The notes under the pieces: generated by a model
Databases searched by the model: none
What the model saw: only the letters and a program-made list of their open reading frames with translations
Told to the model about the DNA's origin: nothing
Translations under genes and position numbers: made by a program
Shown: positions 7,407 through 15,561 of the stretch, piece after piece
How the letters are laid out: each line of letters begins with the position of its first letter
Position numbering within the stretch: position 1 is the stretch's first letter
Origin: CAVWDI01 sp046259385
GTDB lineage: Bacteria; Chloroflexota; Anaerolineae; Anaerolineales; UBA4823
Reading direction: 5' to 3'
DNA length: 28,558 nt
NCBI GenBank assembly: GCA_046259385.1
Contig: JBJYWI010000128.1
Coordinates: 1-28,558, forward strand

Positions 7407-7961
7407 GTGTCTAGAATTGGTCGACTGCCAGTTACAATACCAGAGGGTGTTGAAGTTAAGATAAAAGGGAACCATGTTCACGTTAAAGGTCCTAAGGGGG
7501 AGCTAGAACATTTTTTCCCAGCTGATATGAAAATCACTCAAAAAGAAGGTGAAATTATTGTCACGCGGCCATCTGATGAAAAATCCCACAGAGCTTTTCA
7601 TGGTATGACCCGCTCACTGATTAATAATATGATTGTTGGTGTGAAAGATGGGTTTGAGAAAGTTCTTGAAATTAATGGGGTTGGTTACCGGGCAGAACTG
7701 GAAGGAGAAAACTTGGTATTAAATGTTGGGTATTCACATCCGGTGACTATCAAACCTCCTGAAGGAATTGAATTTGAAGTGGACGCTAGAACCAGACAGA
7801 TAGTTGTGAAAGGTTATGACAAGCAGGTTGTTGGGCATATAGCTGCGGTTATTCGCAAGGTCAGACCTCCTGAACCTTATAAGGGAAAGGGGATTAAATA
7901 CTTGGACGAGCACATCCGAAGAAAAGCAGGCAAGGCAGGAAGGGTACAGTCATATGGCTAA
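7407..7961 (+). CDS. rplF: 50S ribosomal protein L6
   Basis: I choose GTG 7407, giving 184 residues that begin MSRIGRLPVTIPEGVEVKIK, the normal L6 start. GGAGGT at 7394-7399 is ideally placed for it, while an in-frame TTG at 7392 overlaps that site. Two similar alpha-beta domains are present, and the C-terminal one ends VRPPEPYKGKGIKYLDEHIR. L6 lies at the base of the L7/L12 stalk near the sarcin-ricin loop. The end overlaps the rplR start by 8 bp. Confidence 0.96.
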   Translation: MSRIGRLPVTIPEGVEVKIKGNHVHVKGPKGELEHFFPADMKITQKEGEIIVTRPSDEKSHRAFHGMTRSLINNMIVGVKDGFEKVLEINGVGYRAELEGENLVLNVGYSHPVTIKPPEGIEFEVDARTRQIVVKGYDKQVVGHIAAVIRKVRPPEPYKGKGIKYLDEHIRRKAGKAGRVQSYG

Positions 7962-8322
7962 GAAAAAAGATCGTAATCATAAAAGAGTCCGCAGGCATGT
8001 CCGCGTCAGATCGAAAATAACTGGAAATCCGGAAAAGCCGCGCTTAAGTGTTTACCGTAGTTTAACCGAAATTTATTCACAAATAATTGATGATTCAGCT
8101 GGTCATACCATCGTATCAGCGTCGACGATAGACCTGGAATTGCGATCTAAAATGAAGGGTTTAAATAAAACGGATCAAGCAAATTTAGTTGGCAAGCAAA
8201 TTGCAGAGCGTGCAAAGAAAAAAGGAATTAAAGATGTAGTTTTTGATCGCGGCGGTTACCAGTATATTGGTCGGGTCAAAGCTCTTGCTGAAGGGGCGCG
8301 CGAAGGTGGTTTGAAGTTTTAA
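7954..8322 (+). CDS. rplR: 50S ribosomal protein L18
   Basis: The 122-residue L18 has a basic N-terminus (RNHKRVRRHVRVRSKITG), then PEKPRLSVYRSLTEIYSQII and the ending VVFDRGGYQYIGRVKALAEG. It binds 5S rRNA with L5 and L25. The ATG lies within the last codons of rplF, so translation is probably coupled. A 67-bp gap with only a weak AT hairpin (8330-8351) separates it from rpsE. Confidence 0.98.
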   Translation: MAKKKDRNHKRVRRHVRVRSKITGNPEKPRLSVYRSLTEIYSQIIDDSAGHTIVSASTIDLELRSKMKGLNKTDQANLVGKQIAERAKKKGIKDVVFDRGGYQYIGRVKALAEGAREGGLKF

Positions 8323-8389
8323 TTAGGTTTTATATTAAAGCAATAATATAAGGATTAACCAGATACACAATTCTCCCAAGGAGACATTT

Positions 8390-8911
8390 ATGTCGGATTA
8401 TGAATTTTCGGATTTGACACAAGAACTTGATGAACGTGTAGTTGATATAAAACGTGTCGCCAAGGTTGTAAAAGGAGGCAGGCGTTTTTCTTTCCGGGTT
8501 ACAGTGGTTGTAGGGAATAATAGGGGGAGTGTCGGAGTAGGGATTGGAAAAGCTAATGCTGTCCCAGATGCGATGCGTAAAGCGACAGATAAAGCCAGAA
8601 AGAATATGCACGAAATTGCAGTGTTTAAAGCTACAATTCCTCATGAAGTTCTCGGAAAAGTTGGTGGAGCAAGAGTTTTATTAAAGCCAGCTTCACCAGG
8701 GACAGGCGTAATTGCAGCCGGTGGTGTCCGGGCAGTGATTGAAGCTGCAGGTATCTCTGATATTCTGACAAAATCATTGGGTAGCAGCAATATTTTAAAT
8801 GTCGTCTTTGCCACAATGGCCGCCCTGGACGATTTGAAATCTCCAAGAGAGGAAGCTGCCAGGAGAGGTAAATCTCCTGAAGAACTAATACCATACTGGG
8901 AGCGGAGATAA
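8390..8911 (+). CDS. rpsE: 30S ribosomal protein S5
   Basis: The 173-residue S5 has the double-stranded-RNA-binding-like N-terminal domain with VVKGGRRFSFRVTVVVG and GSVGVGIGKANAVPDAMRKA, then the C-terminal domain with LLKPASPGTGVIAAGGVRAV. S5 lies near the decoding centre and the mRNA entry site and affects accuracy. AAGGAG sits six bases before the ATG. rpmD follows after one base. Confidence 0.98.
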   Translation: MSDYEFSDLTQELDERVVDIKRVAKVVKGGRRFSFRVTVVVGNNRGSVGVGIGKANAVPDAMRKATDKARKNMHEIAVFKATIPHEVLGKVGGARVLLKPASPGTGVIAAGGVRAVIEAAGISDILTKSLGSSNILNVVFATMAALDDLKSPREEAARRGKSPEELIPYWERR

Positions 8912-8912
8912 G

Positions 8913-9119
8913 ATGGCCAGGTCTGCAAAGAAGAAAAAAAATCAAATTCAAATAACTTTGATAAAAAGTCCAATTGGATATTCCAAACGCCAAAAAGATA
9001 CTGTTCGAGCATTGGGATTATGCAGAATAAACCAGACTGTTGTAAAAGAGGATTCAGATGCGATCCAGGGTATGCTGGATAAAGTTAGCCATCTCGTAGC
9101 AGTTGAAGAGAAAGAGTAG
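8913..9119 (+). CDS. rpmD: 50S ribosomal protein L30
   Basis: The 68-residue protein shows the L30 core IQITLIKSPIGYSKRQKDTVRALGL in two parts: ITLIKSPIGY and the helix KDTVRALGLCRINQTV. A lysine-rich N-terminus (ARSAKKKKNQ) and a short acidic C-terminal tail (AVEEKE) extend the usual 60 residues slightly. It is a non-essential 50S protein in many bacteria. Its place between rpsE and rplO is the standard order. Confidence 0.96.
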   Translation: MARSAKKKKNQIQITLIKSPIGYSKRQKDTVRALGLCRINQTVVKEDSDAIQGMLDKVSHLVAVEEKE

Positions 9120-9127
9120 GTATTATT

Positions 9128-9580
9128 ATGAAATTACACGACCTAAAACCTAGCGAAGGTTCAAAAAAGGACCGTAAACGGGTTGGCCGCGGCATTGCCG
9201 CCGGTCAGGGAAAAACAGCTGGTCGAGGAACGAAAGGCCAGGGTGCCCGCGCTGGAGGAGGTACTCCTTTATACCATCAGGGTGGAAACCTGCCGTTCTT
9301 CCGCCGTTTACCCTTTATGAGGGGAAAAGGATTTACATCAATAAGCAGGATTGAATACTATGAAGTGAACCTGGACCAACTCACAAAATTTAAATCGAAA
9401 AGCATCGTTTCCCCGGAGACGCTTGCTGAAACTCGAATAATCCGTGATACCAGAAAACCTGTCGTTCTATTAGGTCGAGGAGATATCAATAAGGCTTTAT
9501 CCGTTAAGGTACATCGAATTAGCAGAAGCGCGCAGTCGAAGATTGAAACTGCAGGCGGTACTGTTGAAATCATTGAATAA
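9128..9580 (+). CDS. rplO: 50S ribosomal protein L15
   Basis: The 150-residue L15 begins MKLHDLKPSEGSKKDRKRVG and has the glycine-rich, basic extension KTAGRGTKGQGARAGGG followed by LPFFRRLPFMRGKGF. It joins 50S assembly late and contacts several 23S domains. It ends with KIETAGGTVEIIE, as expected. secY follows 23 bp later, which is the standard spc-block order. Confidence 0.98.
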   Translation: MKLHDLKPSEGSKKDRKRVGRGIAAGQGKTAGRGTKGQGARAGGGTPLYHQGGNLPFFRRLPFMRGKGFTSISRIEYYEVNLDQLTKFKSKSIVSPETLAETRIIRDTRKPVVLLGRGDINKALSVKVHRISRSAQSKIETAGGTVEIIE

Positions 9581-9603
9581 GGTGAAATCAAGGAGTCAAT
9601 AAT

Positions 9604-10944
9604 ATGAAGCGGTCTGCTTGGCGATACATCTGGGCAGCAGGTGACATTCGAAGAAGAATACTGTTAACGATCTTGCTTTTAGCGATTTACCGTCTTGCAG
9701 CGCATGTTCCCGTACCCGGAGCCAACCGCGAAGCAATAGCGAGGATTTATGATGCAGGTGGGGCTGGAGGCACCCTGGTTGGTTTGCTCGATTTGCTCTC
9801 GGGCGGGACGGTTTCCAACTTTTCTGTTTTGGCTATGGGTGTTTATCCATATATCACCGCACAAATTATCCTCCAGTTGCTTGTACCAATTATTCCCGCT
9901 CTTCAAAAGAGAATGGAAGAGGATCCCCGCGAGGGGCGGAAATGGATGGAGAAGTGGACTTATATTCTTGCAGTGCCAATGGCAGCGCTGCAGGCAATTG
10001 GACAAATTAATATTTTTAGCTCATTATCCGGCGGGGTGCCGGTTGTTGAAAATTTTGGATTCCGAGGTGGAGATGCAGTGGCATCTTTAGCTGTCGTGTT
10101 GAGTATGACTGCAGGTACGATGTTTGCGATCTGGTTAGGTGAACTCATTTCTGAATATGGTTTGCGAAACCAGGGTCTCTCTCTAATCATTTTTGCCGGT
10201 ATTGTCTCGCGGATACCGCTGAATTTTGCAAGAATGCTAGCTGATGAGCAAAATCGGGTGTTCTTGATCCTTCTAACAACGATAGTAACAGTACTTACTA
10301 TATTTGCGATTGTGTTCGTCCAGCAGGGAAGAAGAAATGTCCCCGTGATGTATCCGGGAAGACGGGTAGGGAACAAGATGTCAATGCCGGTGAAGGGCAC
10401 ATTGCCCTTGATGGTCAATATGGCGGGAATGATTCCACTGATTTTTGCACAATCATTGCTGACATTTCCTGCAATTCTAGCGAGTTTCTTCACAAATTCT
10501 CAGATTGAGTGGGTTAGTAATGTTGCAAATACAGTTCAGAATCTTTTTGGCGGACAGAGCAATGCCTATTGGATATTTTATTTCCTGATGGTGGTAGGAT
10601 TTACCTTCTTTTACACAAATGTACTTTTTACCCAGCAGAACTATGGAGAGAGCCTGAAAAGGGTTGGAGCCAGGATACCTGGGGTCAGCCCGGGTCCGCC
10701 CACCCAGAGATACTTGAATCGGGTTCTGAGCCGGATAACACTACCAGGGGCATTATTTTTGGGTTTTGTTGCAATTCTGCCCTGGTTATTAGGCCTAATC
10801 ATCCCGATTGGTCAAAATACCGGCTTGATGCTGGTTCAATCTGCAGGCTTGCTAATCGTTGTCGGGGTTGTCAGGGATGTATTCTTCAATATTGAAGCTG
10901 AATTGAAGATTCATGGATATGAAGATGCGTTGTTGGTACGATAA
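9604..10944 (+). CDS. secY: Preprotein translocase subunit SecY
   Basis: This 446-residue membrane protein is the channel of the Sec translocon and works with SecE, SecG, SecA and the ribosome. About ten hydrophobic segments can be seen. Family markers include the first cytoplasmic helix before HVPVPGANREA, the plug region near LLDLLSGGTVSNFSVLAMGVYPYI (split: LLDLLSGGTVSNF and LAMGVYPYITAQII), and QQGRRNVPVMYPGR before a later SMPVKGTLPLMVNMAGMIPL. Length is normal. Its end is 14 bp before adk. Confidence 0.98.
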   Translation: MKRSAWRYIWAAGDIRRRILLTILLLAIYRLAAHVPVPGANREAIARIYDAGGAGGTLVGLLDLLSGGTVSNFSVLAMGVYPYITAQIILQLLVPIIPALQKRMEEDPREGRKWMEKWTYILAVPMAALQAIGQINIFSSLSGGVPVVENFGFRGGDAVASLAVVLSMTAGTMFAIWLGELISEYGLRNQGLSLIIFAGIVSRIPLNFARMLADEQNRVFLILLTTIVTVLTIFAIVFVQQGRRNVPVMYPGRRVGNKMSMPVKGTLPLMVNMAGMIPLIFAQSLLTFPAILASFFTNSQIEWVSNVANTVQNLFGGQSNAYWIFYFLMVVGFTFFYTNVLFTQQNYGESLKRVGARIPGVSPGPPTQRYLNRVLSRITLPGALFLGFVAILPWLLGLIIPIGQNTGLMLVQSAGLLIVVGVVRDVFFNIEAELKIHGYEDALLVR

Positions 10945-10958
10945 GGTGTAATTTGGAG

Positions 10959-11615
10959 ATGCCAAAATTTATTGTATTTTTAGGTCCTCCTGGTGCTGGA
11001 AAAGGGACCCAGGCGCAACTGGTCGCCAAAGAATTTGATTTTCCGCATATATCCTCTGGTGATATCTTCAGAGAGAATATCAAGAATCGCACGGATTTGG
11101 GATTAAAAGCCAAGGGTTATATGGAACAGGGAGATCTTGTCCCTGATGAATTGACAATTTCCATGATCCAAGAAAGATTAGAGCGTGAAGATTGCAGGGA
11201 TGGCGCAATTCTTGATGGATTTCCTCGCACCCCTGCTCAAGCCAAATCACTAGAAAAAATACTGGCTGATTTGGGAGGGCAGGTGAATATTGTGCCATTC
11301 ATCAATGTTCCGGAAGAGGTTTTGGTCAGAAGATTATCAGGGAGATGGATTTGTCGAGCCGAAGGTCATGTTTTCCACGAACTACATAATCCTCCAAAAA
11401 AAGCTGGCATTTGTGATTATGATGGTTCTGAGCTTTACCAGCGAGAAGATGACGAAGAAGAGACAGTAAAGAACAGGATAAAAGTTTATTTCCAAAAAAC
11501 CAGACCTTTAATTGAGTATTACCAAACCGCAGGCTTACTCAAGGAAATAGACGGAGACAAACCTATTAATGATGTTGTTGAAGAATTAAAAAACGTTATA
11601 TCTCAGGCGATTTGA
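10959..11615 (+). CDS. adk: Adenylate kinase
   Basis: The enzyme converts ATP and AMP to two ADP. From ATG 10959 it has 218 residues, with the P-loop GPPGAGKGT (9-17), the AMP-binding DGFPRT (86-91) and a long LID region. An in-frame TTG at 10953 is a less likely start. The LID would normally bind zinc through four residues, as Bacillus C130, C133, C150 and D153. Here the matching places are C132, E135, C152 and D155, so one cysteine is replaced by glutamate, with H137 close by. Zinc binding is therefore uncertain. The secY-adk-map order is conventional. Confidence 0.97.
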   Translation: MPKFIVFLGPPGAGKGTQAQLVAKEFDFPHISSGDIFRENIKNRTDLGLKAKGYMEQGDLVPDELTISMIQERLEREDCRDGAILDGFPRTPAQAKSLEKILADLGGQVNIVPFINVPEEVLVRRLSGRWICRAEGHVFHELHNPPKKAGICDYDGSELYQREDDEEETVKNRIKVYFQKTRPLIEYYQTAGLLKEIDGDKPINDVVEELKNVISQAI

Positions 11616-11622
11616 TACTGGT

Positions 11623-12393
11623 ATGATGAACAGGGATATTTCTATCAAAAACGATAATGAATTGATGCTTATGCGCGAGGCTGGTAGGTTAAACGCAAAG
11701 GCTTTAGCAGCGGTAAGAGAAGCTGTTAGACCAGGTATATCTACTGCTGAATTGGATAGAATAGCTGAGAATATGATCCGGGAAAATAATGCCGAACCTG
11801 TTTTTAAGGGCTACCCTGGGCCATATCCTTACCCGGCGACTCTGACAATATGCGTAAATAGTGAGCTGGTGCATGGGATTCCCAGTGAAAAAATCTTGCT
11901 GCAGGAAGGAGATATAGTTTCAATCGATTGTGGTACTTATTATAAAGGGTATGTTGGTGATTCCGCGTTTACTATGGGCGTTGGAACAATCTCTGATGAA
12001 GCGCAGCGCTTAATTGATGTAACAGAACAGTCCCTCTATGAAGGCATAAAAAAAATGTGGCCTGGTAACAGGCTTGGGGATGTATCTTCAAGTATTCAGA
12101 ATTATGTTGAAAAAAATGGTTATTTTGTCACCAGGATTTACACCGGTCATGGTGTCGGGAAAAAAATGCATGAAGGACCACAACTGCCTAACTATGGTAC
12201 ACCGGGAAAGGGACTGAAATTGGAACCCGGGATGACGATTGCAATCGAACCCATGGTGCTGGTTGGTACGGATAAAACCAGGGTTCTGGAAGATAAATGG
12301 ACCGTAGTATCTGCAGATGGATCCTTAACAGCCCATTTTGAACACACCGTCGGCGTAACAGAGTCAGGACCAATTATATTAACAAGTCTATAG
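11623..12393 (+). CDS. map: Methionine aminopeptidase, type I
   Basis: This 256-residue metalloprotease removes the initiator methionine from new proteins. All five metal ligands of the family are visible: D102 (SIDCG), D113 (GYVGDSA), H176 (TGHGVG), E209 (IEPM) and E240 (HFEHT); H84 and H183 match the substrate-binding histidines. It is a type Ia-like enzyme without an N-terminal zinc-finger extension. It starts 7 bp after adk with two adjacent ATG codons and no strong ribosome site. infA normally follows but is not present here. Confidence 0.97.
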   Translation: MMNRDISIKNDNELMLMREAGRLNAKALAAVREAVRPGISTAELDRIAENMIRENNAEPVFKGYPGPYPYPATLTICVNSELVHGIPSEKILLQEGDIVSIDCGTYYKGYVGDSAFTMGVGTISDEAQRLIDVTEQSLYEGIKKMWPGNRLGDVSSSIQNYVEKNGYFVTRIYTGHGVGKKMHEGPQLPNYGTPGKGLKLEPGMTIAIEPMVLVGTDKTRVLEDKWTVVSADGSLTAHFEHTVGVTESGPIILTSL

Positions 12394-12420
12394 GATTAAA
12401 TGATTACAAATAACCATAGC

Positions 12421-12449
12421 TGGACGAATAAGGTCATGACAGGTATAAT
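12421..12449 (+). promoter_or_regulatory. Probable promoter for the alpha block (rpmJ-rplQ)
   Basis: A perfect -10 box TATAAT lies at 12444-12449, with TGGACG at 12421-12426 (four of six matches to TTGACA) and an ideal 17-base spacer. Transcription would start near 12456, leaving a leader of about 20 bases that carries GAAGGAG (12463-12469) before rpmJ. This could transcribe rpmJ, rpsM, rpsK, rpsD, rpoA and rplQ separately from the upstream block. Confidence 0.55.
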
Positions 12450-12476
12450 TAGAGTTTTGGCTGAAGGAGTAATGAA

Positions 12477-12590
12477 ATGAAAGTGTCATCATCTATAAAA
12501 AAGAGATGCGCGAATTGTAAGATCGTAAAACGCAAAGGCGTTCTGTATGTAATTTGTGATAATCCAAAGCATAAACAAAGGCAAGGATAG
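12477..12590 (+). CDS. rpmJ: 50S ribosomal protein L36, zinc form
   Basis: This small gene codes for 37 residues starting MKVSSSIKKRCANCKIVKRK and ending CDNPKHKQRQG. C11, C14, C27 and H32 make the zinc ribbon of the standard L36. L36 packs into 23S rRNA late in 50S assembly. The start is fixed by GAAGGAG seven bases upstream; the ATG five bases earlier (12472) stops after two codons. It sits 5 bp before rpsM, the usual place. Confidence 0.97.
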   Translation: MKVSSSIKKRCANCKIVKRKGVLYVICDNPKHKQRQG

Positions 12591-12595
12591 AGAAT

Positions 12596-12985
12596 ATGGC
12601 ACGTATAGAAGGCGTTGATCTTCCCCGCAATAAAAGAGTTGAGGTTGGTCTAACTTACATTTATGGTATCGGACCAACACGTTCAAGACAGATTCTAGCT
12701 GAAACAGGTGTGAACCCGGATACCAGAATAAAAGATCTAACCGATTCTGATGTAACCAAAGTCAGAGACTTTATAAACCAGAACTATAAGGTTGAAGGTG
12801 ACCTTAGACGTGAAGTTCAGTTGAATATCAAAAGATTAATCGAAATCGGCAGTTATCGCGGTCTACGGCATCGGCGCAATCTTCCAGTACATGGCCAGAG
12901 AACGAGAACAAATGCTCGCACCAGAAAAGGTCCCAAGAAGACAGTTGCAGGTCGTGGAAGACGCCGTGGTGCAACGAAAAAATAA
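12596..12985 (+). CDS. rpsM: 30S ribosomal protein S13
   Basis: The 129-residue S13 begins MARIEGVDLPRNKRVEVGLT, has the helix-hairpin-helix region YIYGIGPTRSRQIL, and ends in the basic tail after GQRTRTNARTRKGPKKTVAG. S13 sits in the 30S head, contacts the P-site tRNA and forms bridges to the 50S subunit. AAGGATAGAGAAT before the ATG is a fair ribosome site. Confidence 0.98.
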   Translation: MARIEGVDLPRNKRVEVGLTYIYGIGPTRSRQILAETGVNPDTRIKDLTDSDVTKVRDFINQNYKVEGDLRREVQLNIKRLIEIGSYRGLRHRRNLPVHGQRTRTNARTRKGPKKTVAGRGRRRGATKK

Positions 12986-13023
12986 TTTTATGGATTTGAG
13001 ATTTACAAGATAAGCGAGGTATT

Positions 13024-13425
13024 ATGGCACAGAGTGTGAGGTCAGCACGTCGAAAGGGTGGCAAAAAAGCTAAAAAGACTTTAGCTTCTGGTCAGGTGCA
13101 TATTTATGCTACCTTTAATAACACGATTGTCACGATCACTGACCACGAAGGGAATACCATTACCTGGGGAAGCGCTGGATCTGTTGGATTTAAAGGTTCC
13201 AAGAAAAGTACCCCATTCGCAGCGAGGCTTGCAGCAGAAGAGGCAATTAAGGCAGCACAGTCAATGGGTATGCAGGAAGCGGAACTTTTTGTCAAAGGAC
13301 CAGGACCCGGTCGAGAGTCGGCGATACGTGCAGTTCAGGCACTGGGATTGAAAATAACCGCTATCTCAGATGTTACTCCAGTCCCGCATAATGGGTGTCG
13401 ACCTCCTAAGAGGCGGAGAGTCTAA
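13024..13425 (+). CDS. rpsK: 30S ribosomal protein S11
   Basis: The 133-residue S11 has the conserved HIYATFNNTIVTITDHEGN, then WGSAGSVGFKGSKKSTPFAA and the ending ISDVTPVPHNGCRPPKRRRV. S11 forms the platform of the 30S subunit with S18 and S21 and lies near the E-site mRNA. The GPGPGRESAIRA segment is also standard. It begins 38 bp after rpsM. Confidence 0.98.
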   Translation: MAQSVRSARRKGGKKAKKTLASGQVHIYATFNNTIVTITDHEGNTITWGSAGSVGFKGSKKSTPFAARLAAEEAIKAAQSMGMQEAELFVKGPGPGRESAIRAVQALGLKITAISDVTPVPHNGCRPPKRRRV

Positions 13426-13460
13426 GTTTTATAGGATAAGGAAGGAACGATAGGAAAGAT

Positions 13461-14099
13461 ATGGCTAAGTATCGAGGCCCTGTATGTAAATTGTGTCGAC
13501 GAGAGGGAGAGAAGTTGTTCCTCAAAGGTGAACGATGTTTCACTCCAAAATGTGCATTTGAAAGGAGGGGTTACCCGCCTGGTCAACACGGAAGGAGTGC
13601 TCAATATCGTCGGAGGCGAGAATCTGATTATAACCGGCAGTTGCGCGCGAAGCAAAAAGCCCGTAAGGTTTATGGCATCTTGGAAAAACAATTCCGGCGC
13701 TATTATGAGGTTTCTTTGGAGAGGAGAGGGTTGACCGGATTGAATTTACTTCAAATTCTGGAATCCCGCCTTGACAATGTTGTTTACCGTTTGGGTTTTG
13801 CAGACAGTCGAAAACAGGCCAGATTGCTGGTTACACACGGTCATTTTTCGGTGAATGGTCGACGGACGGATGTTCCCAGCATGCTGGTATCAGAAGGGGA
13901 TGTTATTTCAGTTAGAGATGGTTCACGCAAACGAACTTATTTTAAGGAATTGCCAGAGATTTCTGAAGAAAAGAATGTTCCTGCATGGTTGAACAGGGAT
14001 TTGAGAAATTTATCTGGGACATTGATTCGATTACCTGAACGTTCGGAGATTGACGGCAACCTGAACGAACAGTTGATTGTGGAATATTATTCAAGGTAG
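13461..14099 (+). CDS. rpsD: 30S ribosomal protein S4, zinc form
   Basis: The 212-residue S4 has cysteines 9, 12, 26 and 31 at the N-terminus (CKLCRREG then CFTPKC), the zinc-binding version, and an S4 RNA-binding domain with RLDNVVYRLGFADSRKQARL and VTHGHFSVNGRRTDVPS. S4 is a primary 16S binder, needed for 30S assembly and accuracy, and in E. coli represses the alpha operon. rpoA follows after 72 bp with no clear promoter. Confidence 0.98.
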   Translation: MAKYRGPVCKLCRREGEKLFLKGERCFTPKCAFERRGYPPGQHGRSAQYRRRRESDYNRQLRAKQKARKVYGILEKQFRRYYEVSLERRGLTGLNLLQILESRLDNVVYRLGFADSRKQARLLVTHGHFSVNGRRTDVPSMLVSEGDVISVRDGSRKRTYFKELPEISEEKNVPAWLNRDLRNLSGTLIRLPERSEIDGNLNEQLIVEYYSR

Positions 14100-14171
14100 A
14101 CGTAGGGCAGTCTTCTCATTTATCGACCACATCAAACATATTATGAGCAGTCAAAGGGGATGAGGTGAACC

Positions 14172-15146
14172 GTGATAGGTTTAACGAATATGGTCACGCC
14201 AAAAATTGAGCGTGAAGCAGAATCAAGAAATTATGGAAAATTCAGGATAAGCCCTTTAGAAAGAGGATATGGGGTGACACTAGGTAACGCTTTACGGCGT
14301 GTTTTGTTGTCTTCCCTTGAAGGAGCTGCGATTACTTCCATTCGTATTGCTGATGTACAGCATGAATTCAGTGATATTCCCGGTGTTAGAGAGGACGTAA
14401 TCCGGGTGATGCTCCAGATCAAACAGTTAAGAATAAAGCTGCATGATGTTGATAGCGCACAACTGCACCTTGAGGTTAGAGGCAGTGGCATAGTAACTGC
14501 AGGGGATATTATTACGCCTCCGGAAGTTGAGATAATGAATCCGGATCTTTATCTCTTTACGGTGGATGATGATAATTCGCATATAGAGTTCGAGATGAAT
14601 GTTGAACGCGGCCGTGGATATTCACCTGTTGACGACCGGATAGGCAGGCTGCCGATAGGCGAACTTCCAGTAGATGCGATATATAGCCCAGTAAAAAGGG
14701 TAAATTGGGAAGTCGGATATGCAAGAGTTGGTCAAAGTACAAATTATGACCGCCTGATTGTGGAAGTTTGGACTGATGGGACACTTGGACCGGAGGAAGC
14801 CTTAGCGACAAGCGCAAAAATAATGATTGAACACCTTCGTCATCTGGCTGGAATTAGCGAAGATTCCTTGACTGCTATGACATTGGAAGAAGAAGAGGCA
14901 AGTCGTTTAACGAGCGAGATGATCGAAACTCCAATTGAAAATCTGGATTTATCGGTCAGAGTGTTTAATTCACTCAAGCGCACAGGGATTACTACGGTGG
15001 GTGAAGTCCTCGAGTTATTGGAAAAAGGTGACGAGGCAGTAATGTCGATTCGTAATTTTGGTGAGAAAAGCCTCCACGAATTGCGAGACAAGATGAAAGA
15101 AAAAGGTTATCTTGAAGAGGAAGAAGAGATGGAGGAGGAACAGTAA
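14172..15146 (+). CDS. rpoA: DNA-directed RNA polymerase subunit alpha
   Basis: The 324-residue protein has the N-terminal assembly domain, with FRISPLERGYGVTLGNALRR (about 23-42) and RVNWEVGYARVGQ-type signature, and a C-terminal domain with FNSLKRTGITTVGEVL and IRNFGEKSLHELRDKM that binds UP elements and activators. It ends in a very acidic tail (EEEEEMEEEQ). I choose GTG 14172, four to five bases after GAGGTG; ATG 14190 is a possible alternative. Alpha starts assembly of the polymerase by dimerising. Confidence 0.97.
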   Translation: MIGLTNMVTPKIEREAESRNYGKFRISPLERGYGVTLGNALRRVLLSSLEGAAITSIRIADVQHEFSDIPGVREDVIRVMLQIKQLRIKLHDVDSAQLHLEVRGSGIVTAGDIITPPEVEIMNPDLYLFTVDDDNSHIEFEMNVERGRGYSPVDDRIGRLPIGELPVDAIYSPVKRVNWEVGYARVGQSTNYDRLIVEVWTDGTLGPEEALATSAKIMIEHLRHLAGISEDSLTAMTLEEEEASRLTSEMIETPIENLDLSVRVFNSLKRTGITTVGEVLELLEKGDEAVMSIRNFGEKSLHELRDKMKEKGYLEEEEEMEEEQ

Positions 15147-15151
15147 CGAGT

Positions 15152-15529
15152 ATGCGACACCGAGTTGCTGGTAAAAAATTGAATAGAGATACAGATTCGC
15201 GCAAAGCTTTACGGCGTAATCTGATAAAACAGCTTTTTGAACATGAGCGGATAAAGACCACCCAAGCCAAAGCAGTTGCAGTGAGAGGCGAGGCGGAGAA
15301 GTTAATCACATTAGCAAAAAATGGCAACAGCGCAGGCGAAATTGGGATGATCAATGCGAGGCGTAAAGCTGCCGCAGAATTAAGTGATTCAGAAGCGGTG
15401 AAAAGATTATTTGATGAAATAGCACCTCGTTTTGAAAACAGGCAGGGCGGTTACACCAGAATTATTAAACTGGGACCAAGAAAAGGGGATGCAGCCGAAA
15501 TGGCGCTGCTTGAACTTATAGAGGATTAA
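15152..15529 (+). CDS. rplQ: 50S ribosomal protein L17
   Basis: The 125-residue L17 starts MRHRVAGKKLNRDTDSRKAL and has RNLIKQLFEHERIKTTQAKA, both standard, with a GGYTRIIKLGPRKGDAAEMA ending. It lies on the 50S surface near the tunnel exit. It begins 5 bp after rpoA, the normal end of the alpha block. A six-codon reading frame (15533-15553) starts directly after its stop. Confidence 0.98.
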   Translation: MRHRVAGKKLNRDTDSRKALRRNLIKQLFEHERIKTTQAKAVAVRGEAEKLITLAKNGNSAGEIGMINARRKAAAELSDSEAVKRLFDEIAPRFENRQGGYTRIIKLGPRKGDAAEMALLELIED

Positions 15530-15561
15530 AGGATGGCTGTTGACGTAAGTTGACTGCTATC

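Noticed and set aside
8330..8351. Seven-pair hairpin TTATATT/AATATAA between rplR and rpsE
   Set aside because: Only A-T pairs and no T-run; unlikely to terminate or regulate.
14139..14144. TATTAT before rpoA as a promoter
   Set aside because: No -35-like hexamer at the right distance.
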